Shown here: in pieces, positions 17,552 through 26,709 of the stretch
Layout of the letters: every line of letters starts with the position of its first letter
Position numbering within the stretch: position 1 is the stretch's first letter
Assembly: GCF_011493005.1 (NCBI RefSeq)
Contig: NZ_CP049156.1
Span: 372,001-436,000, forward strand
Direction: 5' to 3'
Length of the DNA: 64,000 nucleotides
Source of the DNA: Caballeronia sp. SBC1
GTDB taxonomy: Bacteria; Pseudomonadota; Gammaproteobacteria; Burkholderiales; Burkholderiaceae
The notes under the pieces: generated by a model
What the model was told of the DNA's origin: nothing
Seen by the model: only the letters and a program-made list of their open reading frames with translations
Database searches by the model: none
Made by a program: the position numbers and the translations under genes

Positions 17552-19180
17552 TTAACTTCCGAGCAACGCGTCCGCGAATTCGTCGGCGCTGAACGGCTGT
17601 AAGTCCTCGACTTTCTCGCCCACGCCAATGAAGTACACCGGGATCGGCCGCTGCCGCGCAATGGCCGCGAGAATACCGCCCTTCGCCGTACCGTCGAGCT
17701 TGGTCACGATCAAACCCGTCAAGCCCAGCGCATCGTCGAAAGACTTCACTTGGGCGAGCGCGTTCTGGCCCGTGTTTGCGTCGATAACCAGCAGCACTTC
17801 GTGCGGCGCGTCGGGCTGCGCCTTTGCGATCACGCGCTTCACCTTGCGCAGTTCTTCCATCAAATGAAGCTGTGTGGGCAGGCGGCCCGCTGTGTCGGCC
17901 ATCATCACGTCGATCTTGCGGGCACGCGCGGCGCCGACCGCATCGAAGATCACGGCGGCTGCATCGCCGCTTTCCTGCGATACCACCGTCACGTTGTTGC
18001 GTTGTCCCCATACCGTGAGCTGTTCGCGTGCGGCAGCACGGAAGGTGTCGCCGGCGGCGAGCAGCACGGACTGGTCGAAGCGCTGCAAATGCTTGGCCAG
18101 CTTGCCAATGCTCGTGGTCTTGCCCGCGCCGTTCACGCCAGCGATCATCATCACGAGCGGTTGGGCGCGACCGAGCATCAGCGACTTCTCGAGTGGCCGC
18201 AGCAGGTCTGCGAGCAGCGAGCGCAGTGCGGCCTTGACCTGCATCGAATCGGTAAGCCGTTCGCTGCGTACTTTTTCACGCAGCGCTTCAAGCAGATACT
18301 CGGTGGCATCGACACCGGCATCCGACATCAGCAGCGCTGTTTCAAGTTCCTCATACAAATCCTCATCGATCTTTGCGCCGATGAAAATCCCCGTCAGGCC
18401 CGAACTGGTCTTCGATAGCCCGGTTTTCAGCCGCGTGAGCCACGAACGCTTCGCGTTCGGTTCGGGTTCCGGCGGCGGCACGATCACGACGGTTTCTGCC
18501 GGCGCCTTCCATTGCGATGCCGTGCGGCCCTGCCAGTAGGGTTTGGCTTCTGGCGTGGTGGCTGCGGCGGGGCTCGCCGGAAGGGGTATTGCGCTCGCAG
18601 GCGGGGCTTGCGTCAGCGGCGCGGGCGTTCCTGCAGTCGCTACACCGGGGGCTTCCGTGTGCGTCGGCTGGACTACCTTGGTCGTTGACGCTACCGGCTG
18701 CTCTTGCGTAACCGGCGTTGTAGCGTGCGGCAGCGAAGCGCTCGATGCAGACAGGGGCGCGCCTGCGGGCGCTCCGTTATCTAGCGGAGAGTCTGAGGCG
18801 TGAGGCGCGCTCTGAGCCGAATTCGCCGATGAAGCTGAAACCGATCCCGATCCTGAACCCAATCCGCCAAGGTCAGCCGGACGCGCCGGCCGGTCAAGCG
18901 ATTTCACAGGAGCGCTGGATGGCCCGTTTTCAGCCGTGGACCCCGTCCCACCCGCCGGTGCGTCCGGCATCCGCTGCGCACCGGCAGCGAATCCCGTACC
19001 CCGCAATGGCGTTCCCGAAGCCCGATCCGTCACCGCAGCGCCTTCCCGCGCGGTTTCAACCGGCTGCGCCGGCGAACTCGCGTGCCGAAGCCCTTCAGCG
19101 TCTTCGGTTTCGTTTTCCTCGGGCTTATCGGTATCGGTATCGGTCGATTTGCCTATTAATCGTTTGAAAAAGCTGAACAT
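17552..19180 (-). CDS. ftsY: signal recognition particle receptor FtsY
   Basis: The membrane-associated GTPase that docks SRP-ribosome complexes at the Sec translocon. The 542-residue protein has a basic start (MFSFFKRLIGK) and then about 210 residues of low-complexity Ala/Pro/Ser/Thr and acidic sequence. The NG GTPase domain follows, with G1 [16 protein letters not shown] at about residue 347, DTAGRLPTQ and TKLDGTAKGG. The long acidic A domain is common in proteobacterial FtsY, but its composition is variable. The gene is divergent from rsmD. Confidence 0.95.
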   Translation of the reverse strand: MFSFFKRLIGKSTDTDTDKPEENETEDAEGLRHASSPAQPVETAREGAAVTDRASGTPLRGTGFAAGAQRMPDAPAGGTGSTAENGPSSAPVKSLDRPARPADLGGLGSGSGSVSASSANSAQSAPHASDSPLDNGAPAGAPLSASSASLPHATTPVTQEQPVASTTKVVQPTHTEAPGVATAGTPAPLTQAPPASAIPLPASPAAATTPEAKPYWQGRTASQWKAPAETVVIVPPPEPEPNAKRSWLTRLKTGLSKTSSGLTGIFIGAKIDEDLYEELETALLMSDAGVDATEYLLEALREKVRSERLTDSMQVKAALRSLLADLLRPLEKSLMLGRAQPLVMMIAGVNGAGKTTSIGKLAKHLQRFDQSVLLAAGDTFRAAAREQLTVWGQRNNVTVVSQESGDAAAVIFDAVGAARARKIDVMMADTAGRLPTQLHLMEELRKVKRVIAKAQPDAPHEVLLVIDANTGQNALAQVKSFDDALGLTGLIVTKLDGTAKGGILAAIARQRPIPVYFIGVGEKVEDLQPFSADEFADALLGS

Positions 19181-19545
19181 GGTCTGCAGTGGTGGGGGTG
19201 GCGCGTTCTATCGATGCCGTCGCAACCGCGTTCCTGCGTCGAGCGGACGCAAAACACAAACAATACGCGAACGCAAAGGTGGCGATGGCTGCCGTGCCGC
19301 GAAAAGCCGCCGGAAACAGCGGGAAGAGCCGGGCGTGTGCGCAAAACAAGCGAAAGACGCGTATTTTATCAGCCGCCACCGATCGTAGTGTCCGCGCCGA
19401 CGGCGACCCCTGCATCGGGCACGGCAGGGCTGTGGTAACGTGCCCGCATCGGCGAATGCGAATTCCTGCAACCGATGACATTTTCACCCGGCCCGCGCGG
19501 GTCATCCCGCCGCCTATACCCACGATCCACGCGCCACGTACGTCC

Positions 19546-20235
19546 ATGTCCCGTTCCTCGATCACCCGCACATTAGAGCGCAGTCCCGAGCGAAATCGCG
19601 AACGCAGCGCCGAGCGTACCGCCGAGCGCGCACCAAAAGTCCGCGAAGCAGCGCCATCGCGCGGCGGCAAGGCGCATTCCATCCGAATCATTGGCGGCGA
19701 CTGGAAGCGCACACCGCTGCCCGTTCTGAGCCTGGACGGGCTGCGGCCGACGCCGGACCGGGTCCGCGAGACGCTGTTCAACTGGCTGGGCCAATCGCTC
19801 GACGGTAAATGTTGCCTCGATCTCTTCGCCGGCAGCGGCGCATTGGGCTTCGAAGCGGCGTCGCGCGGCGCGCTACGCGTGCTGATGGTGGAACGCAGCG
19901 GCCGCGCGGTCGCGCAACTGAAGGCGAACCAGACGCGCCTGGCCGCGAAAAACATCGAAATCGTGGAAGCGGACGCGCTGCGGCTCGCCGCGGGCCTCGC
20001 GCCGAATTCCTTCGATGTCGTGTTCCTCGATCCCCCTTTCGGCGATACCACCATGCTGCAGCGCGCTATTGAACTGGCCGTGCCACTGGTATCGCCGGGG
20101 GGCGCGCTGTATATCGAATCGGGTGAACCCGTCGATCCCGCGCAAACGCCGGCGTTGTCCGGATGGGCGATTACCCGCGAAGGCAAGGCTGGCGCGGTCC
20201 GCTATCATTTGCTGCAGCGCGAAAATGAGGAATAA
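19546..20235 (+). CDS. rsmD: 16S rRNA (guanine966-N2)-methyltransferase RsmD
   Basis: A methyltransferase that modifies G966 of 16S rRNA. Core motifs are RIIGGDWKRTPL, RPTPDRVRETLFNWL, the SAM-binding CLDLFAGSGALGFEAASRGA and the catalytic DPPF. The ATG at 19546 gives 229 residues. It includes a 45-residue Arg/Glu/Ser-rich N-terminal extension (RSPERNRERSAERTAER) that is absent from shorter homologues. The frame is open far upstream, but that part reads as non-coding arginine-rich sequence. The 365-bp gap to ftsY is unassigned except for this open frame. Confidence 0.9.
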   Translation: MSRSSITRTLERSPERNRERSAERTAERAPKVREAAPSRGGKAHSIRIIGGDWKRTPLPVLSLDGLRPTPDRVRETLFNWLGQSLDGKCCLDLFAGSGALGFEAASRGALRVLMVERSGRAVAQLKANQTRLAAKNIEIVEADALRLAAGLAPNSFDVVFLDPPFGDTTMLQRAIELAVPLVSPGGALYIESGEPVDPAQTPALSGWAITREGKAGAVRYHLLQRENEE

Positions 20236-20395
20236 TGCGCGTTCCCAAATGTTGGCGGGCAATGTCCGGCCGACGGCGGACGGGGTCTGATGGACGTAGC
20301 GGGCGACGTGGTATCGGCGGTCTTGTCGATGCTGGCATCGGCCCAATCTGTAGCGAAAGACACACCAGAAGAAGTATCAGAAGAGGAGATGCCCC

Positions 20396-20899
20396 ATGGT
20401 TGTAGCCGTTTATCCCGGAACGTTCGACCCGCTCACGCGCGGTCACGAAGATCTCGTGCGACGTGCATCGAGTATTTTCGATACGCTGGTGGTCGGAGTG
20501 GCAGATAGCCAGAACAAGAAGCCGTTCTTCAGTTTGGCGGAACGGCTGGATATAGCACACGATGTATTGGGCCATTATCCGAACGTACAGGTGATGAGCT
20601 TCAAGGGGCTGCTGAAGGATTTCGTGCGCAAGAACAATGCGCGTGTGATCGTGAGGGGCCTGCGCGCCGTCTCCGACTTCGAATACGAATTCCAGATGGC
20701 GGGCATGAACCGTTATTTGCTGCCCGACGTCGAAACGATGTTCATGACGCCATCGGATCAATATCAATTCATCTCGGGCACGATCGTGCGCGAGATCGCG
20801 CAACTCGGCGGCGATGTCAGCAAGTTCGTGTTTCCCTCGGTGGAAAAGCGCTTGCAGGACAAAGTTGGTCCGATCGCGCAAGACCCAACGGTGCCGTAA
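20396..20899 (+). CDS. coaD: phosphopantetheine adenylyltransferase
   Basis: CoaD joins ATP and 4'-phosphopantetheine to dephospho-CoA, the penultimate step of coenzyme A synthesis. It is 167 residues, with the nucleotidyltransferase (T/H)xGH motif [15 protein letters not shown] and the C-terminal [14 protein letters not shown] segment (usually ISSTxVRE). GAGGAG lies before the ATG. It follows rsmD at 160 bp in the order common in proteobacteria. Confidence 0.95.
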   Translation: MVVAVYPGTFDPLTRGHEDLVRRASSIFDTLVVGVADSQNKKPFFSLAERLDIAHDVLGHYPNVQVMSFKGLLKDFVRKNNARVIVRGLRAVSDFEYEFQMAGMNRYLLPDVETMFMTPSDQYQFISGTIVREIAQLGGDVSKFVFPSVEKRLQDKVGPIAQDPTVP

Positions 20900-20920
20900 G
20901 CGTTTCAGACGCTCACTCAT

Positions 20921-20952
20921 GTGCCCACTAAGGTGGACACTGAAGTGGGCAC
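20921..20952 (+). other. hairpin between coaD and the ferredoxin gene
   Basis: GTGCCCACT (20921-20929) pairs with AGTGGGCAC (20944-20952) around a 14-base loop that contains a related GTGGACAC. No T-run follows, so it is not an intrinsic terminator. It may be an RNA processing or regulatory structure. Confidence 0.35.
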
Positions 20953-21019
20953 TAAGCGCGCTCATCCAGGGCGCGCGGGCACCGAAAAAGCCGGCTGAGA
21001 TGCCGGGCGAAGAGAGTAA

Positions 21020-21280
<261 letters not shown>

Positions 21281-21326
21281 TTTAACGTCAAGCGTCAGGC
21301 ATCAAGCGCCCTCAACAAGCGCCGCC

Positions 21327-22391
21327 TCAGAGCAGTGCGCGCAGCCCTGCCAGCAACGTGTCGCAGTCGGCGTCAGTGCCGATCGTGATGCGCAAATGCT
21401 GGTCGATCCGCGGCGCCTTGAAATGCCGCACGAAAATCTCCTTCTCCTTCAAGCGCGCGGCCAGCGTGGCGGCGTCGTGTTCCAGATGGCGCGCGAATAC
21501 GAAATTCGCAGCCGACGGCACCACATCGAAGCCTAAAGCCTGCAAGTCCGCCGTCAGCCGTTCGCGGCTAGCGATTACCTTTGCGCAGGTTTCGCGAAAC
21601 CAGTCGTCGTCTTCAACGGCCGCGATTGCTGCGGCTTGGGCCAGCCGATCGAGCGGATAGGAATTGAAGCTGTCCTTCACGCGTGTCAGCGCCTCGATCA
21701 ACGCCTCATGTCCTAGCGCAAATCCCACGCGCATGCCCGCCAGTGAACGCGCCTTCGACATCGTCTGCACGACCAGCAAATTCGGATTTTCATCGATCAA
21801 CGTCACCGCCGATTCCGCGCCGAAATCCACATACGCCTCATCGATCACGACAACCGAATCCGGATTCGCCGCGAGCAGCACCTTGATTTCGGCGAGCGGC
21901 AACGCGCGGCCCGTCGGTGCGTTCGGATTGGGGAGCAGCACGCCACCGTTAGGCGCGCGATAGTCGTCCACATCAATACCGAAATCCGCGTTGAGCGGCA
22001 TGACGTCGAGCGCTACGCCGTATAACTGCGCATACACGGGATAAAAGCTGTACGTGATATCGGGAAATCGGATGGGCTTGTCGTGCTTGAGCAGCGCCTG
22101 GAACGTGTGTGCGAGAACCTCGTCCGACCCATTGCCGACAAACACTTGCTCGACCCGCAGGCCGTGATGCTGTGCGATGGCCGCGCGCAACGCATGCGCT
22201 GTCGGATCGGGATATTTACGGAGCGAATCACCGTCCTCGCCGAGTTCGCGTCGGATTGCATCGACCACGCGCGGTGAGGGCGGATAGGGGTTCTCGTTCG
22301 TGTTGAGCTTCACGGGACGCTCTAGCGCGGGTTGTTCACCCGGCACATACGGCGTCAGCTTATTGACGATATCGCTCCAGAAACGGCTCAA
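21327..22391 (-). CDS. hisC: histidinol-phosphate aminotransferase
   Basis: A PLP enzyme of histidine synthesis that aminates imidazole acetol phosphate. The 354-residue protein shows the family segments [45 protein letters not shown] and the PLP-lysine region [17 protein letters not shown]. The start is a TTG at 22391, supported by AAGGAG six bases upstream. No other his gene is adjacent. Members outside his operons sometimes prefer aromatic substrates, so its main role could differ. Confidence 0.92.
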   Translation of the reverse strand: MSRFWSDIVNKLTPYVPGEQPALERPVKLNTNENPYPPSPRVVDAIRRELGEDGDSLRKYPDPTAHALRAAIAQHHGLRVEQVFVGNGSDEVLAHTFQALLKHDKPIRFPDITYSFYPVYAQLYGVALDVMPLNADFGIDVDDYRAPNGGVLLPNPNAPTGRALPLAEIKVLLAANPDSVVVIDEAYVDFGAESAVTLIDENPNLLVVQTMSKARSLAGMRVGFALGHEALIEALTRVKDSFNSYPLDRLAQAAAIAAVEDDDWFRETCAKVIASRERLTADLQALGFDVVPSAANFVFARHLEHDAATLAARLKEKEIFVRHFKAPRIDQHLRITIGTDADCDTLLAGLRALL

Positions 22392-22469
22392 GGTTCGCTC
22401 CTTAATTGTCCCTTACTTGTCCTTTCGGGACGGGATGATGCGAGTTCACTACTGCTTGCTACGTTGCGT

Positions 22470-23072
22470 TCAGCCGTTGCGATGCAGGTTCATCATCGCA
22501 CGCTCCATCTCGTCGTTGATGGCGAACGGCATGACGGCGAGCGCGCGTTCTATCGATGCATCGATGACGTCCTGCTCCTCGCGCCGCGGCGGTTTCAGCA
22601 CAAAATTTGCCACATCCGGTTTCGCACCGGCTCGGGAGGCTTCGGGAATGAGGTCACGCGGATGCCCGATGCCGATCCGCAACCGCCAATATTGCTGCAC
22701 CGACAAATGCGCGGAAATGTCCTTCAGGCCATTGTGGCCGCCGCTGCCGCCGCCGAGTTTCAGCTTCACCGTGCCGGGCGGCAGGTCGAGTTCATCGTGC
22801 GCGACCAGGATCTCGTCCGGCAAAATCTTGAAGAATTGCGCCACCGCCACTACCGATTGCCCTGACCGGTTCATGAAGGTTTGCGGCTCGAGCAGATGAA
22901 TCTCCTGGCCATTGAGCCGGCCGCGGCCGTAGTGCCCGTGAAACCGGCGTTCGTCACGAAGCGACGCACCGGCATCGCGCGCCAGTTGATCGACGAACCA
23001 GAAGCCGGCGTTGTGACGGGTCGCGGTGTATTCGGCGCCCGGATTGCCGAGCCCGACGATCAGTTTGATCAT
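22470..23072 (-). CDS. pth: peptidyl-tRNA hydrolase
   Basis: Releases tRNA from peptidyl-tRNA that has dropped off the ribosome. The ATG at 23072 gives 200 residues beginning [15 protein letters not shown]. The catalytic region [14 protein letters not shown] and the segments [13 protein letters not shown] and [14 protein letters not shown] are all typical. A longer open frame upstream runs through the rplY terminator and is not coding. The gene follows rplY in the usual prs-rplY-pth order. Confidence 0.96.
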   Translation of the reverse strand: MIKLIVGLGNPGAEYTATRHNAGFWFVDQLARDAGASLRDERRFHGHYGRGRLNGQEIHLLEPQTFMNRSGQSVVAVAQFFKILPDEILVAHDELDLPPGTVKLKLGGGSGGHNGLKDISAHLSVQQYWRLRIGIGHPRDLIPEASRAGAKPDVANFVLKPPRREEQDVIDASIERALAVMPFAINDEMERAMMNLHRNG

Positions 23073-23118
23073 GTTCAATCTTGGCGGCGTAGTGATTTCA
23101 ACCGCACCAGAAAAAGGC

Positions 23119-23153
23119 CAAAAAAAACCCGCCGGAGCAGAGCAACGGCGGGT
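23119..23153 (-). terminator. intrinsic terminator between rplY and pth
   Basis: On the minus strand ACCCGCCG pairs with CGGCGGGT around an 11-base loop and runs into eight consecutive T. It lies 60 bp after rplY and 47 bp before the pth ATG, so pth probably needs its own promoter or read-through. Confidence 0.92.
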
Positions 23154-23214
23154 CACTTCGTCCGCTCTTGTGGGCGGACCCGAGCGGACTCAAGCGGACA
23201 GGTTTCAGCCAGAC

Positions 23215-23847
23215 TTATGCAGCCGGCTTGTCGCCTGTGCTCGGAGCAGCAGCGCCACCCGTAGCAGCTTCGTCGGACACGACGGCAGCCGGGATGGTCG
23301 CCGAAGCGATCACCGGGTTTTCCGCGTCGAGGTGAGCGACCAGCGCCACGCCCTTCGGCAAAACGATGTCCTTCACGTGCAGCGTGTGACCAGCTTCAAT
23401 CTTCGCCAGATCGAGTTCGACGAATTCCGGCAGGTCAGCCGGGAGACATTCGATTTCGACTTCGTTCAGAACGTGCGAGATCACCGCGCCACCAATCTTC
23501 ACAGCCGGATTCGTTTCTTGATTCAAGAAGTGGACCGGTACTTTGGTGTGCAGCTTCTTCTTCGAATCGACACGTTGGAAGTCAACGTGCAGAACCATTT
23601 GCTTGAACGGATGGTATTGCACATCGCGCAGCAGAACCTGTTGCGACTTGCCAGCGATTTCCAGGTCGAGAATCGACGAATGGAACACTTCTTTCTTCAG
23701 CGCGTGCCAAAGGGCGTTGTGATCGAGTTCGACAGCCTGTGCTTCAGCATTCGCGCCATATACGATACCCGGGGTCTTGCCCGAGTTACGCAGGCGGCGG
23801 CTCGCACCCGTACCTTGCAGATTGCGCTCAAAAGCGACTACTTTCAT
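23215..23847 (-). CDS. rplY: 50S ribosomal protein L25/Ctc
   Basis: Binds 5S rRNA in the large ribosomal subunit. It is the long (Ctc-type) form of 210 residues: an L25 domain first ([21 protein letters not shown] is the RNA-binding start, given in part), then a beta domain ending in an Ala-rich tail. It lies 155 bp after prs. Two tandem hairpins occupy the gap. Confidence 0.95.
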   Translation of the reverse strand: MKVVAFERNLQGTGASRRLRNSGKTPGIVYGANAEAQAVELDHNALWHALKKEVFHSSILDLEIAGKSQQVLLRDVQYHPFKQMVLHVDFQRVDSKKKLHTKVPVHFLNQETNPAVKIGGAVISHVLNEVEIECLPADLPEFVELDLAKIEAGHTLHVKDIVLPKGVALVAHLDAENPVIASATIPAAVVSDEAATGGAAAPSTGDKPAA

Positions 23848-23888
23848 GATTCAACTCCATAATCTGCCCGCGACCAGGCAGTGAAAAT

Positions 23889-23952
23889 GGGGCTGTCCGC
23901 GTGTTCGCGTTCAGCCCCAGAGCAGCGGTTCAGGCCTTCGTTCGCCTGAACC
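23889..23952 (-). promoter_or_regulatory. two tandem hairpins in the rplY leader
   Basis: Hairpin one (first on the minus strand) pairs GGTTCAGGC with GCCTGAACC (23952-23944 with 23935-23927), nine perfect base pairs. Hairpin two pairs GGGGCTG with CAGCCCC (23918-23912 with 23895-23889). Neither has a T-run. Their position between prs and the rplY start fits a leader that could bind L25 for autogenous control, or an mRNA processing site. Confidence 0.4.
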
Positions 23953-24002
23953 GATTACGCAGCCCAGCAGAGTTTTGACGCCCCGCTTAACCGCAAATAC
24001 TT

Positions 24003-24956
24003 TTAACCTTCCGCGAATAGCGACATCACCGAGTCGCCGCGACGGATACGCGAGAACGTTTCGGCCAGCAATCCCGCGCTCGACAGAATACGCACCTTCG
24101 GGCACGCCCGGGCTTCGTCGGAGAGGGGAATGGTGTCGGTCACAACCAGTTCGTCGAGTTCCGATGCCGAGATCCGCTCTGCTGCGCCACCTGACAAAAC
24201 CGGGTGCGTGGCATACGCGAAGACCTTCGTCGCGCCGCGTTCCTTCAAAACCTGTGCTGCCTTGCAGAGCGTGCCGGCGGTGTCGACCATGTCGTCCATG
24301 ATCACGCACGTGCGGCCTTCCACTTCGCCGATGATGTTCATCACTTCAGCGACGTTCGCCTTCGGGCGACGCTTGTCGATGATCGCGAGATCGGTGTTCA
24401 GTTGCTTAGCCAGTGCCCGGGCGCGGATCACACCGCCCACATCAGGCGACACCACCAGCAGATTCTCGTAGTTCTGCTTGCGCAGATCGCCGAGCAGCAC
24501 GGGCGTGGCGTAGATGTTGTCGACCGGGATGTCGAAGAAACCTTGAATCTGGTCGGCGTGGAGGTCCATGGTGATGACGCGATCCACACCGGCAATTTCC
24601 AGCATATTCGCTACGACTTTTGCCGAGATGGCAACGCGAGCTGAACGTGGACGGCGATCCTGGCGGGCATAACCAAAGTACGGGATGGCTGCAGTGATCC
24701 GGCCAGCGGATGCGCGCTTGAGCGCATCGACCATGATCATGAGTTCCATCAGCGTGTCGTTGGTCGGTGCGCAGGTGGACTGCAGCACGAACACGTCCTT
24801 GCCGCGCACGTTTTCCTGGATCTCGACCATGATTTCGCCGTCGGAAAAACGGCTAACCATTGCCTTGCCAAGCGGGATTCCAAGGATTTTGACGACTTCC
24901 TGTGCAAGCGCGGGGTTCGCGTTGCCAGTGAATACCATCAGGCCGTCACTGCTCAT
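24003..24956 (-). CDS. prs: ribose-phosphate pyrophosphokinase
   Basis: Makes PRPP from ribose 5-phosphate and ATP for nucleotide, histidine and tryptophan synthesis. The ATG at 24956 gives 317 residues. Typical segments are [31 protein letters not shown] and the PRPP-binding [17 protein letters not shown]. The open frame upstream overlaps tRNA-Gln and is not coding. The gene follows tRNA-Gln and ispE in the order conserved across proteobacteria. Confidence 0.97.
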   Translation of the reverse strand: MSSDGLMVFTGNANPALAQEVVKILGIPLGKAMVSRFSDGEIMVEIQENVRGKDVFVLQSTCAPTNDTLMELMIMVDALKRASAGRITAAIPYFGYARQDRRPRSARVAISAKVVANMLEIAGVDRVITMDLHADQIQGFFDIPVDNIYATPVLLGDLRKQNYENLLVVSPDVGGVIRARALAKQLNTDLAIIDKRRPKANVAEVMNIIGEVEGRTCVIMDDMVDTAGTLCKAAQVLKERGATKVFAYATHPVLSGGAAERISASELDELVVTDTIPLSDEARACPKVRILSSAGLLAETFSRIRRGDSVMSLFAEG

Positions 24957-25003
24957 CGTGCACCTGTTCTGGCTGGGGGCGAGAGGAAAAACGCGAGAAA
25001 TTT

Positions 25004-25080
25004 TGGCAGGGGAAGAAGGATTCGAACCTTCGCATGCTGGAATCAAAATCCAGTGCCTTAACCAACTTGGCGACTCCCCT
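25004..25080 (-). tRNA. tRNA-Gln (TTG)
   Basis: A 77-base cloverleaf on the minus strand. Acceptor arms AGGGGAG and TTCCCCT pair, the discriminator is G, and CCA is encoded. The anticodon stem CTGGA/TCCAG encloses the loop TTTTGAT with anticodon TTG (25046-25044). The T arm contains GGTTCGAATCC. It sits between ispE and prs, a conserved position. Confidence 0.97.
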
Positions 25081-25135
25081 ACACTAACTTTGAGTCTTGT
25101 CGGGCAGCGTAGGACAAACCCGGCAAAACAAAACT

Positions 25136-26056
25136 TTACGACGCGAAAGCGAAGAGAGGATGCGAATCCAGGCTTTCGGTCACTGTGCTCTTCCAGCTTG
25201 CCGGGAGTTTGGCTTGCGCCATCTCAGCTTCGGCTTTGCTACGAAAAGCGGCAAACACGCTCGCTCCAGATCCGGTCATTCGCGCAGGTGAAAGATTCGA
25301 AAACCACTCCAGCACCTGGGCTACTTCCGCGTACTTCTCAACCACAACTGTCTGCATGTCATTTCGGCCGAAGCTGTCAGGCCAATCTGCGTCAGAACTA
25401 TGTTGTGCAAGGAAGTCCGTAATTGTGAGGACTTTTGAGTCCCTCGTCAACCCTTTCTCTGAAAAAATCGCAGCGGTTGGAACATGCACCGCAGGACTCA
25501 CCACCAGAAAAAACCGCTTCGGCAACTCGACGGCTTGCAGCGCTTCGCCAACACCTTCCGCAAAAGCATTCTGCCCGAAGATGAAAAACGGCACATCGGC
25601 GCCGAGCTTCAACCCCAGATCCTGCAACGCTTCCCGCGGCAAATCCACGCCCCACAAGCGATTCAGGGCGAGCAGCGTGGTCGCGGCGTCAGAACTGCCG
25701 CCGCCGAGACCGGCGCCCATGGGCAGTATTTTATCAATTTCTATGTCTACGCCAAGGGGGCTGCCCGTTATTGACTGCAGCAGACGCGCAGCGCGCACAA
25801 CAAGGTCATCCTCCTCCGGTACGCCCGGAACATCGGTTTTACGCGTGATCACGCCGTCGTCGCGACGGGTGAAGTGCAGCCGGTCGCCCCAGTCGAGCAA
25901 CTGGAACACCGTCTGCAACGCGTGATAGCCGTCCGGGCGGCGTCCCGTGATATGCAAAAACAGATTGAGCTTGGCCGGCGCGAGACAGTTGCGCAGCGAA
26001 GCATCGGCCAGCGGACGCGCTGAGCCCGGCGATGAACTCGATAAAGATGACTGCAT
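25136..26056 (-). CDS. ispE: 4-diphosphocytidyl-2-C-methyl-D-erythritol kinase
   Basis: A GHMP-family kinase of the non-mevalonate isoprenoid pathway. Motifs: [21 protein letters not shown] at the N-terminus (the first GHMP motif), the ATP loop [14 protein letters not shown], and the C-terminal [14 protein letters not shown]. It is 306 residues, with a Ser-rich N-terminal extension of about 25 residues. The start lies 17 bp after lolB. Confidence 0.95.
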   Translation of the reverse strand: MQSSLSSSSPGSARPLADASLRNCLAPAKLNLFLHITGRRPDGYHALQTVFQLLDWGDRLHFTRRDDGVITRKTDVPGVPEEDDLVVRAARLLQSITGSPLGVDIEIDKILPMGAGLGGGSSDAATTLLALNRLWGVDLPREALQDLGLKLGADVPFFIFGQNAFAEGVGEALQAVELPKRFFLVVSPAVHVPTAAIFSEKGLTRDSKVLTITDFLAQHSSDADWPDSFGRNDMQTVVVEKYAEVAQVLEWFSNLSPARMTGSGASVFAAFRSKAEAEMAQAKLPASWKSTVTESLDSHPLFAFAS

Positions 26057-26073
26057 GCGGTTGAACTAAAGCG

Positions 26074-26709
26074 TTACTGGTCGAGGACGAGCTTGATGTC
26101 GAGCGGCGGTTCGGCGCGCGACAGATTCAGGCGCTTTACGCCGGTCGCAGGGGCGTCGGCGTAGGCCAGGTAGTCGATGGTCCAGCCGTCCTGCTTGATT
26201 TCCTTCAGGCGGCCATTTTCCGACGACGAATCCATGGTCGTGCGCGCTCTTGAGGTTGGCGCGGGCGACGGCTGCAGCCAGTACCGCAAGCCTTCCACTG
26301 GCAGCGCAAAACCCAGTGTCTTGCTCATCAGCTCGGAGACGTTATCGGCGGTCTGCGGCTCGCGATTCGGTAGTTCGAGCGTGGCCGATGACGGCGACGA
26401 CGTCACGATAGCCAGCGTTTGCCCAAGCGGATTACGCAATTGCAGCGTGACGGTGTCTCCGGTTTCCTGCCAGTCGAAGTTGCCGTATGCGTTGCGCTGC
26501 TGACCGGTCTGGTCGTTGTACTGGACCGCGAACCGGCCGTGATAAGCACGGCTGGTCTGCGCCGTGACTGCGGTAGCTGCATTCGATGTAGTCGGCACGC
26601 GCGGTTTGATCGCGCACCCCGACATCACCACCACACCTGCTGCCATCAGCGCCAGCGCGCCGCGACGCGCGCGCTGGCCGCTCAGGAAATTCGTTGCAAT
26701 CAAGTTCAA
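26074..26709 (-). CDS. lolB: outer-membrane lipoprotein insertion protein LolB
   Basis: Receives lipoproteins from LolA and inserts them into the outer membrane. The protein has a basic N-terminus, a hydrophobic stretch and a lipobox (VVVMSGC), then a domain with HGRFAVQYND and GNFDWQETGDTVTLQLRNP, typical of LolB. The likely start is TTG at 26709, overlapping the stop of the TPR gene by four bases and giving 211 residues. The next ATG inside the signal would leave too little of it. The start codon choice is inferred. Confidence 0.88.
   Translation of the reverse strand: MNLIATNFLSGQRARRGALALMAAGVVVMSGCAIKPRVPTTSNAATAVTAQTSRAYHGRFAVQYNDQTGQQRNAYGNFDWQETGDTVTLQLRNPLGQTLAIVTSSPSSATLELPNREPQTADNVSELMSKTLGFALPVEGLRYWLQPSPAPTSRARTTMDSSSENGRLKEIKQDGWTIDYLAYADAPATGVKRLNLSRAEPPLDIKLVLDQ

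Noticed and set aside
20290..20508. 72-codon frame overlapping the coaD start
   Set aside because: It runs into coaD in another frame after a plausible beginning and has no motif; the GAGGAG it contains serves coaD.
24957..25046. N-terminal extension of prs
   Set aside because: The upstream open frame runs through tRNA-Gln; the family start is the ATG at 24956.
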